Part shown: in pieces, positions 9,591-17,831 of the stretch
Position numbering within the stretch: position 1 is the first letter of the stretch
How the letters are laid out: the number at the start of each line of letters is the position of its first letter
Assembly (NCBI RefSeq): GCF_035920345.1
Contig: NZ_CP109149.1
Span: 8,122,001 to 8,186,000 of the forward strand
DNA length: 64,000 nt
Reading direction: 5' to 3'
DNA from: Nocardia vinacea
GTDB lineage: Bacteria > Actinomycetota > Actinomycetes > Mycobacteriales > Mycobacteriaceae
Notes under the pieces: generated by a model
Seen by the model: only the letters and a program-made list of their open reading frames with translations
The model's database searches: none
Told to the model about the DNA's origin: nothing
Made by a program: the position numbers and the translations under genes

Positions 9591-10802
9591 TCACTTCTCG
9601 CTTTTCACCAGCACCGAATACTGCGCGGCCGCTCGTTCATTGAGGGCCACATCGACTCGCGCGGCAGAGATCGCTTTTTTCGACTGGACGACAGCGACGT
9701 ATCGCCCGTAGACCACTGCACACAGGCTGTCGAACAAGCGGTAAGCGTCGGACTTGTCGAGCTTCACGCAGCGGGCGTCGGGCAGGCCCGGTGGTGAATC
9801 GAGCACCTCATCGTCTTTTCCGGGCTTGACAAGAGCCGACTGCAGGCGAAACGCCGCCGAAAGATCGCGCGTTCGATAGACGATCGAGCTACGTCGCGCG
9901 ACGAGATCGACACCGTTCTCCTCGAGTGCCTTGGCGACTTCGGCAGGATTGCGCTCGAAATGCAGCTCGCCTGCCGGTTGGTAGGAGCCGAAGTCCCAGT
10001 CGTAAATGAACGGATCGCTGAAGTCGGGCGCCCGGGGCATGGTGCGTCGCATCAGACTGTCCGGGTCGAATGGGAGATCGAGTACATCGTCCAATGGCGT
10101 CGGCTGTGTTTGGTCGAGACGCGCTGTCTGCTTGTTTATGGTCTCACCGATAATGTCGGCGAGTGCACTCTGATTCGGTTGCGGGATACCGGCATTCACC
10201 ATGACGATGTACGGACCGTGTGCCACGAACGAGACGCCGGTGATGTCATCCGCGGAGGACGTTCTGGCATCCGGCTGTCCCTCGATCGCAATCGGGTGCC
10301 GCCCGGGGTCGGAGTTCGTGATCAGGTCGAAGTCTTCGGCCGCCTTTCGGCTGGCAGCCTCGGTAGGGAACCGAAGTACGGAGATGATCAGTTTCTTACG
10401 GCTGCGAAGGCTCTCGTTGATCCGCGAGACGTAGACGCCGAGCAATAGCTTGTTGTCGGTTGCGACCGCCCGATACTTTTCCGGGAATGCCTCTGCCTGA
10501 ACCATCGAATCGGCGTCATTGAACATCTTGACACCGCCGAGAACCGTGATATCGCTGTCGATCTCATACGAATGAACGAGATAGTTGAGCATTCGTCGGG
10601 CCTCGACGGTTCGTATATCCGCCACCGTACTGAAGTAAGGCTCGTAGGCGCTCGGCTCTGGGCTGTATGGCCCGGTCTTCAGGGTCGCGATGTCGACAGG
10701 CGCCATCCCCGGCCCTGGATGCCCCGTCACTGTTGCCGAACAACTCGCACTCGCCACGCTTACCACGGCAAGCAACGCGACGAAAGCGCCTCTGCGCCTC
10801 AT
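9591..10802 (-). CDS. Putative lipoprotein, DUF7373-like type B (array member 4)
   Basis: 403 residues. The signal peptide begins MRRRGAF and ends at the lipobox ASAS-Cys21. The mature start HPGPGMAPVDIATLKTGPY identifies type B; the other type-B copy (12119-13357) has HAGPGMSAVDPKSLNIGPY. ATG 10802 is chosen because GGGGGAA lies just upstream and the peptide then has the usual charged n-region; a reading ten codons longer is possible. It is followed after eight bases by a type-A gene. Probably translationally coupled; function unknown. Confidence 0.82.
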   Translation of the reverse strand: MRRRGAFVALLAVVSVASASCSATVTGHPGPGMAPVDIATLKTGPYSPEPSAYEPYFSTVADIRTVEARRMLNYLVHSYEIDSDITVLGGVKMFNDADSMVQAEAFPEKYRAVATDNKLLLGVYVSRINESLRSRKKLIISVLRFPTEAASRKAAEDFDLITNSDPGRHPIAIEGQPDARTSSADDITGVSFVAHGPYIVMVNAGIPQPNQSALADIIGETINKQTARLDQTQPTPLDDVLDLPFDPDSLMRRTMPRAPDFSDPFIYDWDFGSYQPAGELHFERNPAEVAKALEENGVDLVARRSSIVYRTRDLSAAFRLQSALVKPGKDDEVLDSPPGLPDARCVKLDKSDAYRLFDSLCAVVYGRYVAVVQSKKAISAARVDVALNERAAAQYSVLVKSEK

Positions 10803-10847
10803 ACTTCCCCCGTTCCATCTCCCCGCTTGCATACTCCCCGCGGGATC

Positions 10848-10889
10848 CTACTCGACGCAAGCCGCCAGCATCGGGGGCTGGATTGTCAC
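10848..10889 (-). pseudogene. Possible second relict of a kinase C-terminal tail
   Basis: The codons before TAG at 10848 read PMLAACVE, aligned without gaps to PVLAAQVK of the better-preserved kinase-tail relict at 13394-13540. Both are followed by GGATCC. At DNA level the last 33 bases align at equal length with about ten differences. The element is too short to be certain, so this is a weak call that rests mainly on position and on the conserved GTAGGATCC junction. Confidence 0.3.
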
Positions 10890-10907
10890 GGTCGGGGACA
10901 GCGGAGG

Positions 10908-12110
10908 CTACCTGTCGAAGGCCAGCAGTTTGTACTGCGCCGCGAGCTTTTGGTCGAGGTCTTGGCGCTGGTTGGCGGTGATGGTGGCTACATAGCGGTC
11001 ATACGTTAGGTAGCAGATGAATTCGACGAGGTTGCGGGATTTGGTCGCGTCGTTTTCGAGCTTCTTCGAGCATTTCGCGGTGGGTAGGCCGGGTGGGCTG
11101 TCGGTGGGTTCGAAGAGGCCGGTGAGTTGGTCGAGGAAGCTTGCGGTGAGTCTGTTTGCGGCGGCGGGGTCGGCGGTGCGGTAGATCGAGGATTCGCTGT
11201 GGGCGATCAGGTCGACCTCGGCGTCGTCGAATGCGCGCTTGGTGATGTCGGGGCGTTCCTCGAGGTGCAGGGCGGCGTGTGGGGTGTAGGCGCCGGTGAT
11301 GTCGGCGTAACCCTCGGCAGGCTGGTTCGCGAGCGTTCGGGCCACCAAGCCGTCGATATCGGCGGGTTCCTGTGCGACCTTGTCCGATGGTGTCGGGGTG
11401 TAGCCCTTCAGCAGTTCGAATTGTTTGTCGAACAGCATCTTGGTGAAGTCGATCAGCGGGGCCGGATCCGGTGGGGTCGCGAGGCTGTTGCCGACGTAGG
11501 TGTAGAGCAGGTAGTCGTCTCGCGCGATCCAGGTTTTGACGGCATCGTATTGACTCAGTGTGGATTTGGCGTTCGGATAGCCGGGAATCGACAGGGGCCC
11601 TTTTCCGGGGTATTTGTCGTTCTTCTCGTCGGAGAACACGTCCATGGCGGTCTTTGCCTGCGCGTTGTTCGAGAAACGTAGGAGCGTGAGATCGATGTTC
11701 AGCCCGAGCGAGCTGTCCTTCCTACGGTGCCCCGAGGTGGTCCAGCCGGCGACAAGGCCGGGCGCTGCCGCGGCGAAGTTGTCGACGGATCCGCCGAGCC
11801 AGCCATTTCGCGGCGGATTCTGCGGGGTGAACGGATGCAGATAGAAGGGGCGGTGGTTGTAGATCATGCGACTGTCCAGATCCATCATCAGCGGCACGAA
11901 TTCCGCCAGCCGGATGGACTCCTGCACCGCACCGGTTTCCGTGGTTCGCTGCTTGTCGATATCGCGCGGCGTCGTCGGATAGTTTCCGGCCTCCAACTTC
12001 GACACATCTACCGCGGGGGCGGGGTCGTCGGATCCGCCGCAGGCCGCGGTCGTCGCGAGTGCGGCCGCTATTGCGAGGCAGAGCAGGCCGTTTCGGTATC
12101 GAAGGTTCAT
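10908..12110 (-). CDS. Putative lipoprotein, DUF7373-like type A (array member 3)
   Basis: 400 residues from ATG 12110, with the signal peptide ending TTAAC (Cys24). The mature start VDVSKLEAGNYPTTPRDI is the type-A signature, close to the copy at 8392-9582. The start codon lies eight bases beyond the stop of the type-B gene 12119-13357. The longer reading (45 codons more) only covers the upstream gene's end and was rejected because the signal peptide begins at this ATG. Function unknown; predicted membrane-anchored on the outside. Confidence 0.83.
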   Translation of the reverse strand: MNLRYRNGLLCLAIAAALATTAACGGSDDPAPAVDVSKLEAGNYPTTPRDIDKQRTTETGAVQESIRLAEFVPLMMDLDSRMIYNHRPFYLHPFTPQNPPRNGWLGGSVDNFAAAAPGLVAGWTTSGHRRKDSSLGLNIDLTLLRFSNNAQAKTAMDVFSDEKNDKYPGKGPLSIPGYPNAKSTLSQYDAVKTWIARDDYLLYTYVGNSLATPPDPAPLIDFTKMLFDKQFELLKGYTPTPSDKVAQEPADIDGLVARTLANQPAEGYADITGAYTPHAALHLEERPDITKRAFDDAEVDLIAHSESSIYRTADPAAANRLTASFLDQLTGLFEPTDSPPGLPTAKCSKKLENDATKSRNLVEFICYLTYDRYVATITANQRQDLDQKLAAQYKLLAFDR

Positions 12111-12118
12111 CGGTGCGC

Positions 12119-13357
12119 TCACTGGGTCTTGGCCAGGATCGAATATTGTGCGGCGGTCGCCTGGTACAGCGCCGGGTCGAATTTCCCGAGACCTTGCCCT
12201 TGCGAACTGAGCACCGCCACGTAGCGGTCGTACACAAGGATGCACAGATATTTGTTGTTGAAGGTCGGTTCCGGCGCGTCCAGTTGCAGGCAGCGCGCGT
12301 CGGGCAGACCCGGTGGGTTGCTGATCGCTTCGTCATCGGTGCCCAACTGCGCCAACGCGTTTTGGAGCCGGAACGATGCCGCGAGGTCACGGGTGCGGTA
12401 GAGGGTCGACTGGTTCTGTGCGACGAGATCGGTACCGGCTTCCTGCAGCGCCCGCTTCAGATCGGGGCCGTTGCGCTCGAAGTGCAACTGCCCGATGCCG
12501 TCGTAGATGCCAACGTATTTGTCCCGCGAGTACTCCCGCGTCCCCTTGGTCGGCGGCAGTGTGCGCCGCATGATCCCGTCGGGGTTGAGCGGCAGGTCGA
12601 GGATGTCGTCGACCGGTGTCGGGACCAGGCTGTCCAGCTTGGGGATTTGCAGGTCCAGCATCTTCTTGAATTGGTTCCCAAGGGCTTTCGGGTCCGACTC
12701 CGGCATGGTGATCATGCTCAGCAGCACGAACGGACCACGCGCGAGGAAGACATAGCCCTTCTTATCGTTGTCCGATGAGGCTCGAATATCTGGATAGCCG
12801 TCGATCGCGACCGGGTGCCGCCCCGGCTTGAACTCATCGGTTGCCCGGTCGAGTTCCCCCGCCGCGGTGCGTGCCGCGGCGTCCGACGGGAAGCGAAGTA
12901 TCGCAATGGCCAAATTCTTGATGCTGCGCAGACTGTCGTTCGACCGCTGGGTGTACACCCCGGCGATGAAGTTGTTGCGCTGGACGACCGGTAGGTATTG
13001 CCCGGGCAGCACGCCTAGCAAACCGTCGTCGAAGTTCGTCGTGGTCGCCTCCACCAGACGGGTATCGACGAGGTGGCCGACATCGCTGTCGACGTCGTAG
13101 GGCAGCACCAAATAACCCAGCATGCGCCGGGATTCGATGCGGAAGACATCGTCCTTGTCGAAGCCGTCCAACGTGTAATCCTGCGGCGCGGACGGATAGG
13201 GCCCGATGTTGAGGCTCTTCGGATCCACCGCGGACATGCCGGGGCCGGCGTGACCGGGAACTTCCGTGGCACAGCCCGCGACAACGCCGATTACGAGTAT
13301 CGCCACCGTCGTGGCGATCGCTGCTGTTCGAAGTTTCGATTTCGCGGCGAATCTCAC
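12119..13357 (-). CDS. Putative lipoprotein, DUF7373-like type B (array member 2)
   Basis: 412 residues. The signal peptide ends VVAGC (Cys29). The mature start HAGPGMSAVDPKSLNIGPYPSAP is the type-B signature shared with 9591-10802. A later segment (FRIESRRMLGYLV) matches the other copy's RTVEARRMLNYLV. It forms a B-A pair with the gene at 10908-12110, and this pair is repeated by 9591-10802 plus 8392-9582, which indicates a two-gene tandem duplication. Function unknown. Confidence 0.83.
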   Translation of the reverse strand: MRFAAKSKLRTAAIATTVAILVIGVVAGCATEVPGHAGPGMSAVDPKSLNIGPYPSAPQDYTLDGFDKDDVFRIESRRMLGYLVLPYDVDSDVGHLVDTRLVEATTTNFDDGLLGVLPGQYLPVVQRNNFIAGVYTQRSNDSLRSIKNLAIAILRFPSDAAARTAAGELDRATDEFKPGRHPVAIDGYPDIRASSDNDKKGYVFLARGPFVLLSMITMPESDPKALGNQFKKMLDLQIPKLDSLVPTPVDDILDLPLNPDGIMRRTLPPTKGTREYSRDKYVGIYDGIGQLHFERNGPDLKRALQEAGTDLVAQNQSTLYRTRDLAASFRLQNALAQLGTDDEAISNPPGLPDARCLQLDAPEPTFNNKYLCILVYDRYVAVLSSQGQGLGKFDPALYQATAAQYSILAKTQ

Positions 13358-13393
13358 GTCCCACCCGTCCGTTCGCGTTCCTCCGGGCGGATC

Positions 13394-13540
13394 CTACTTC
13401 ACCTGAGCCGCGAGCACTGGGATCAGCTTTTCCATGAGCGACCCCGCAGTCCAGTCGCGAATGGCGCGAACCGTTTCGGGCTCGTCGATCGTCCGAGCAG
13501 GCGTCACAGGCTCCCTACAGAGCCTCAGACGCGCTGTGTG
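13394..13540 (-). pseudogene. Relict of a Ser/Thr kinase C-terminal end
   Basis: The minus-strand frame ending at TAG 13394 encodes TIDEPETVRAIRDWTAG then SLMEKLIPVLAAQVK. The end of the intact kinase (5270-6877) reads VVDDPATVQAFQVWTDQ then STNVLVEKMVPTIAKVVTK. The shared positions (D-[ED]-P-x-T-V-x-A, W-T, L-x-E-K-x-[IV]-P, final V-x-K) are in register apart from a short gap. There is no usable start and no kinase domain upstream; the frame begins directly after the stop codon of the lipoprotein at 13541. It is therefore the last third or less of an extracellular kinase domain, left by deletion of a second kinase copy. Confidence 0.7.
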
Positions 13541-14746
13541 TCAGAGGCTGTTGGCCAAAAGTGCGTACTGCGCGGTCACCTTTTGCCGCACATCCGGCTC
13601 CTTATCGCTGGTGACCACACCGACATACCGCTTGTACGGGACATAGCAGCGGTACTTGTACTGCCGCTCGGGATCGCCTTTGCTGTTGAGCTGCAAGCAC
13701 TTCGCGCCCGGCACATCCTTGGGTGCGTCGATCGGGTCGAAGGTGTTGCGCACCTCGTCGATCAGCCCGTCGATGAACTTCTGGGCGGCTGGGAAGTCGC
13801 GGACGCGGGTGACCGAGCCGTTGTCGACGATGGCGAACCGGTCGACCCCGGCCTCGTCCACCAGTTTCTGGGTCTTGGTCTCGTCCTCGGCCGACTGCAC
13901 GAAGTAACTCGGCCCGTAGACCGCGAAGTTATCGGCATTCGGGGTGTGCCCACGACGATCCGCGACCACCACGCGCGCGAGCATGCCCTCCGGGTCGATC
14001 TTCAGGCTGCTGAATTTGTCCTGCGGCGTGGCCTGGAATTTGTCCAATGCGGGGACCTGGGCGTCGAGTGTCTTCTCGACCCAACTCTGCAGGTCCGAAC
14101 TGTCCGCGCGGGGTCGCCCGACGAACAGCGAGATGACGAACTCCTTATGCGCCATGAAGGTTCCGACATTGGCAACACCGGGGCGCCAGTGGATATAGGC
14201 ATCCGGATATTTGCTCGACGTCAGTTTGCGGTTGTCGGGTGAGATGTTGATATCGGCGTCTTCGAGTTCCCGGGCGGCGATCTTCGCGGTGGCCTCGTCC
14301 GGGAACCGGAATACCACGTTGGTGATCGCGGTGGTGTCGGCCGACGGCCGCGTCTGACCGGGCGGATCGGGCTTATCGGAACCGCTGGTCGCGTATCCGG
14401 TGAGGTACTTGCGGTTCACCAGCACCGGCTTGGACGCGGATGCGACGTGTTCGACGGCATCGTCGATGCTGCTGAGCACCTTGCCTTCGCGCCCGTAGGT
14501 GAGCGACGGGTCGATCTTCGAACTGGCGACCACGGCCTCCGACATCCGCATGCCCTCGACCAGCGCCCCGTTCGAGCCCGCGTCCTGGTCGTATTGGTGT
14601 CGATCGACCGGATAGGTGCCGACCTCGAGTTTGCGCACGTCTTGCTCGGCCGCCAGCGGCGTACCCTGCACGCCGCTGCAGCCGACCAGCATCCCGGTCA
14701 CCGCTATACAAGCCACGGCGAGCGCGATGCGCGAAGTCTTAACCAC
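13541..14746 (-). CDS. Putative lipoprotein, DUF7373-like (array member 1)
   Basis: 401 residues. The signal peptide ends MLVGC (Cys23). The mature start (AEQDVRKLEVGTYPVDRHQYDQD) is a more distant version of the array signature, and the C-terminus ends TAQYALLANSL, as in member 6 (SAQYALLTSV). It is most like 7120-8346. It is the first gene of the minus-strand array, divergent from the FHA gene; the promoters for both should lie in 14747-14888. Function unknown. Confidence 0.82.
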   Translation of the reverse strand: MVKTSRIALAVACIAVTGMLVGCSGVQGTPLAAEQDVRKLEVGTYPVDRHQYDQDAGSNGALVEGMRMSEAVVASSKIDPSLTYGREGKVLSSIDDAVEHVASASKPVLVNRKYLTGYATSGSDKPDPPGQTRPSADTTAITNVVFRFPDEATAKIAARELEDADINISPDNRKLTSSKYPDAYIHWRPGVANVGTFMAHKEFVISLFVGRPRADSSDLQSWVEKTLDAQVPALDKFQATPQDKFSSLKIDPEGMLARVVVADRRGHTPNADNFAVYGPSYFVQSAEDETKTQKLVDEAGVDRFAIVDNGSVTRVRDFPAAQKFIDGLIDEVRNTFDPIDAPKDVPGAKCLQLNSKGDPERQYKYRCYVPYKRYVGVVTSDKEPDVRQKVTAQYALLANSL

Positions 14747-14888
14747 GACAGGCCCCTCGTTCCTCCCGATGTGTATCTGAAGTTACCGGATGGACGTCCG
14801 GGACGGGGACCCCTTAGGGCTTGGATTGCAATACCCTTGTCGATGTGGCGACGACCCCGCAATGCGCACCTCTGGAAGGCCGATTCCG

Positions 14889-16181
14889 TTGAAGGATCGG
14901 CAGGTTGAGGTCGTTGTCGGAGGTCACGCCGTCGCCCGGGTCGCGGGTGCGGTGGTGGTCGTCGCACATCGTGGGCATGCGCGCCCGACCCCGGACGCAC
15001 CCGGTGTTATCGCGCTGGAATCGCTGGCCGAACTCGTGCGGGACGCCGCCGAACAGCATCCGGAGGGGCCGGGTGCAGTGGTCGCGCGGGCGGCAACTCG
15101 CTGGCTGATGACGCATGCCGAGCGGATCAGTCCCGGTGCACCGATCGATTTCGGCATCCTGTCCGCGGCCGAGACCGGCGGGGTGGCGATCTTCCTGCAC
15201 GGTGCCGTCACCGCGGTGCTCGCCGGTGACGGAACGCTCGAGCGCTATCGGGGCAGCGATGCGGCCTTCACGGTGGACCGGGTCGCGACGGTGCCCACCC
15301 AAGCGGTCGCGCTCTTCGTGGACGACCCGAATGGCCGTATTCCGGATCTGCCCGCCGAGCGGGGGATCGGCTGGTTGGTCGAGGGGATCGCACAGGGGGG
15401 TGGCGCGATCGTCTGGTCGGATGCGGTGCGTGGCCGGCCCGAACCGGCGCGATCCGAGGGCGCGCATCCACCGCCCACCGCGCGCATCGACTCTGGACCG
15501 ACCCAGCGCCCCGAACCACAGTCGGAGCCCGAACCACATCCGACCGAGACCCGCGCCTCGACCGCGATGCTCGATTCGGTTCAGGAGCAGGAACCGGTCG
15601 ACCCGCATCACGCGCCGACCCAAATGGGCGGCACCAATCCGGCCCCGCGCCCGGATCCGGATCTGCAGCGCAGGCTGGAGGCCACCGCGAAGACCACCGC
15701 CCTCACCGTCAAGGTGATGGGATTCAAGTGCGCGCGTGCGCATCCCAGCGATCCACGCTCGGCGTTCTGCACGGTGTGCGGGATGCCGGTGGATCAGACG
15801 CAGCAGCTGATCGAGGTGGTCCGCCCGCCGCTCGGCATGCTGGTCCTCGACGACGGCATGACCTACATGCTGGCCGCGGACGCGGTCCTCGGTCGCGATC
15901 CGGAACATTCCGAACAGGCCCGCCGCGGCATGGTGCCATTGAAGGTCGAGGATTCCTCGGGCGGCATGTCCCGCGCGCACGCCGAGGTGCTGCTGGTGAA
16001 TTGGGATGTGTCCCTGGTGGATCGGGGTTCAACCAACGGCACCCGCACCCGCCTGCCCGGTTACCGCGACTGGATCCGCCTACCACCCCACCAGCCGATG
16101 GGCCTGATACCCGGCACCGAAATCATGATCGGCAACCGAGTTTTGCGATTCGAGCCCGCCGCACCCCCGCCGTTCGGCTGA
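14889..16181 (+). CDS. FHA-domain protein with a cysteine-rich knuckle
   Basis: About 430 residues. Residues 1-180 form an uncharacterised alpha/beta domain, followed by a Pro/Glu-rich linker, a short cysteine cluster (FKCARAHP then FCTVCGMPV) resembling a small zinc knuckle, and a C-terminal FHA domain (about 300-420) with LGRDP, MSRAHAEV and DRGSTNGTR. FHA domains bind phosphothreonine peptides, so this is a candidate reader for the nearby kinase. The start is uncertain: TTG 14889 has GGAAGG nine bases upstream, while ATG 14862 has no ribosome binding site. It is divergent from the lipoprotein array. Confidence 0.8.
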   Translation: MKDRQVEVVVGGHAVARVAGAVVVVAHRGHARPTPDAPGVIALESLAELVRDAAEQHPEGPGAVVARAATRWLMTHAERISPGAPIDFGILSAAETGGVAIFLHGAVTAVLAGDGTLERYRGSDAAFTVDRVATVPTQAVALFVDDPNGRIPDLPAERGIGWLVEGIAQGGGAIVWSDAVRGRPEPARSEGAHPPPTARIDSGPTQRPEPQSEPEPHPTETRASTAMLDSVQEQEPVDPHHAPTQMGGTNPAPRPDPDLQRRLEATAKTTALTVKVMGFKCARAHPSDPRSAFCTVCGMPVDQTQQLIEVVRPPLGMLVLDDGMTYMLAADAVLGRDPEHSEQARRGMVPLKVEDSSGGMSRAHAEVLLVNWDVSLVDRGSTNGTRTRLPGYRDWIRLPPHQPMGLIPGTEIMIGNRVLRFEPAAPPPFG

Positions 16182-16278
16182 GTATTCGCATCACCCCGCC
16201 AGGACGTGACATCCGGATGTAGGTCGGAGTAATCCGTCAGGTCTCCGGAACGTTCGACATGTTTCAGGGAACGGGAGC

Positions 16279-17724
16279 TCAGGAATAACGCGACGTGCAG
16301 GTGTGCTCGCCGTTGAGCACCCCGGCGCGGAACGCGTCGACCCGGGAGAACCCACTCGGTACGGTTTTGCCCTCGATATCGCTGGCCGCTAGTCCGTCGG
16401 CCAATAGTCCGGAGACCGCCTCGTCGAGATCGCCTGCGGCCAAGACGATATCGCCCTGAGCCTGGGTTCGCCCCGGCTGCGCGAGCTTGCCCGTGACCAC
16501 ACCCGACAGGCAGGCCGCGCGCAATCCGGTCTTGGCGCCGACGAGCTGCTGGCCGTCGCTCTGCTGCACGGCGAGGGTGTAGCGCGAAATGAAGACGATG
16601 TAGCCGTTGTAATCGCCGGTCACCTTGAGCGGCAACGGATCATTGTCATCGGCATCGGAGGTGCCGCGTTGCGCGAGCGCGGGCACATCGGTCGCGATGG
16701 TGTTCTTGGCCGGACAATACGAAACCGGCGGTGTGGCAACGCCGTTCTTGCAGTCGATCTTCGCGCCGGAATAGTCGTAGGTCGGCGCGGGCTTCAGCGG
16801 CAGGATCGCGGTGAGTGCCTTGCTGAGCTCGATCAGACTGTCCTTGTCGATCGGATTCTCGCCGTGGCCGGGATCGTCCTTGAAGCTCTGCGGCAAATTG
16901 CCACGGCGGCGCTCGATCTCGTGCATATCGATGGCCTTGCACGCCTTCGGGCCATCGGTGAAGCCGATCTGCACGGCCGTGACCCGCTCGAATGCCGAAC
17001 CGTGCACGCTCTCCGGATCATCCGGATTCGAGTCCCGAATGGCGACGGTCGCGGCCAGCACCGAGTTCAGGCCGTCGGAGGTATTGATGGTGAAGTGCTT
17101 GGATTTGCCTTCTGCCACATGGCGAATGAACGCACCCGAGAAGCAGTCGGCCTGCTGCTCCTTGACGATCACGGGATCCTTCGTCCCCACGATTTTCGCC
17201 AGGGTCTGGATGGCGTGTCCGTATTCATGGGCGAGCACCATGATCACGGCCATCTTGCCGAAGGTGTCCTCGATCGTCGGCAACAGCACCGAGCGGTCCC
17301 AGCCGATCGAGTTGTCCAGTCGGCAGTAGGCCGCGTTCACCAGGTGATAGGTGGATTCCCTACAGAATTCGAGCGCCTGGCTGCGCGGCGCCTTCGCGCT
17401 CCATGAGATCAGCTTGTCGACCGGCTTGAATTCGCCGTCGAAGTCCTTGCTGTATTCCGCGCGCCAGTATGTCTGGATATCATCGATCGCGTTGAGCGCC
17501 AGGGCATCCACCTCGCCGCTGTCGCCGTTCACCGCGGTGAGCGAGCTATCGGGGACGCCGTCGCGCGGTCCGCTCGGACCGTTCGTGGTGGGCAGTCCGG
17601 CGACCTTGAACGGATCGTCGTAGACCGAAACCGCTCGACCGTGCACCGAGCGAGTACAGCCCGCCAACATTGCGATTACGCATAGTGCTGCGGCAACGAC
17701 TGCGGTCGCTCGGAGTTTCGGCAA
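16279..17724 (-). CDS. Secreted neutral zinc metallopeptidase (YpfJ-like), probable lipoprotein
   Basis: 481 residues from TTG 17724. The zinc-binding motif HEYGH lies at residues 166-170, preceded by a hydrophobic helix. Further on there is a Q-Q-A-D-C-F segment like the third-ligand region of the YpfJ/neutral zinc metallopeptidase family. The N-terminus has a lipoprotein signal ending MLAGC (Cys23). TTG is chosen because AGGGGGAG lies just upstream and the signal peptide then has a normal n-region; a GTG at 17796 gives 24 more residues without a ribosome binding site. It converges with the FHA gene. The substrate is unknown; it acts outside the membrane. Confidence 0.85.
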   Translation of the reverse strand: MPKLRATAVVAAALCVIAMLAGCTRSVHGRAVSVYDDPFKVAGLPTTNGPSGPRDGVPDSSLTAVNGDSGEVDALALNAIDDIQTYWRAEYSKDFDGEFKPVDKLISWSAKAPRSQALEFCRESTYHLVNAAYCRLDNSIGWDRSVLLPTIEDTFGKMAVIMVLAHEYGHAIQTLAKIVGTKDPVIVKEQQADCFSGAFIRHVAEGKSKHFTINTSDGLNSVLAATVAIRDSNPDDPESVHGSAFERVTAVQIGFTDGPKACKAIDMHEIERRRGNLPQSFKDDPGHGENPIDKDSLIELSKALTAILPLKPAPTYDYSGAKIDCKNGVATPPVSYCPAKNTIATDVPALAQRGTSDADDNDPLPLKVTGDYNGYIVFISRYTLAVQQSDGQQLVGAKTGLRAACLSGVVTGKLAQPGRTQAQGDIVLAAGDLDEAVSGLLADGLAASDIEGKTVPSGFSRVDAFRAGVLNGEHTCTSRYS

Positions 17725-17831
17725 GGCTCCCCCTAGTCGGCCGGTCGCACGTTCATAACGGTCTCCGGATCGGGGCAAAAGGCGCGTCGGGGGCACCGCC
17801 GAAGTCCGGGTGATGGAATAGTATCCGCTGC

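Noticed and set aside
13394..13540. A real small gene of about 40 codons at the kinase relict
   Set aside because: No ribosome binding site and no plausible start; the resemblance to the kinase end explains the frame.
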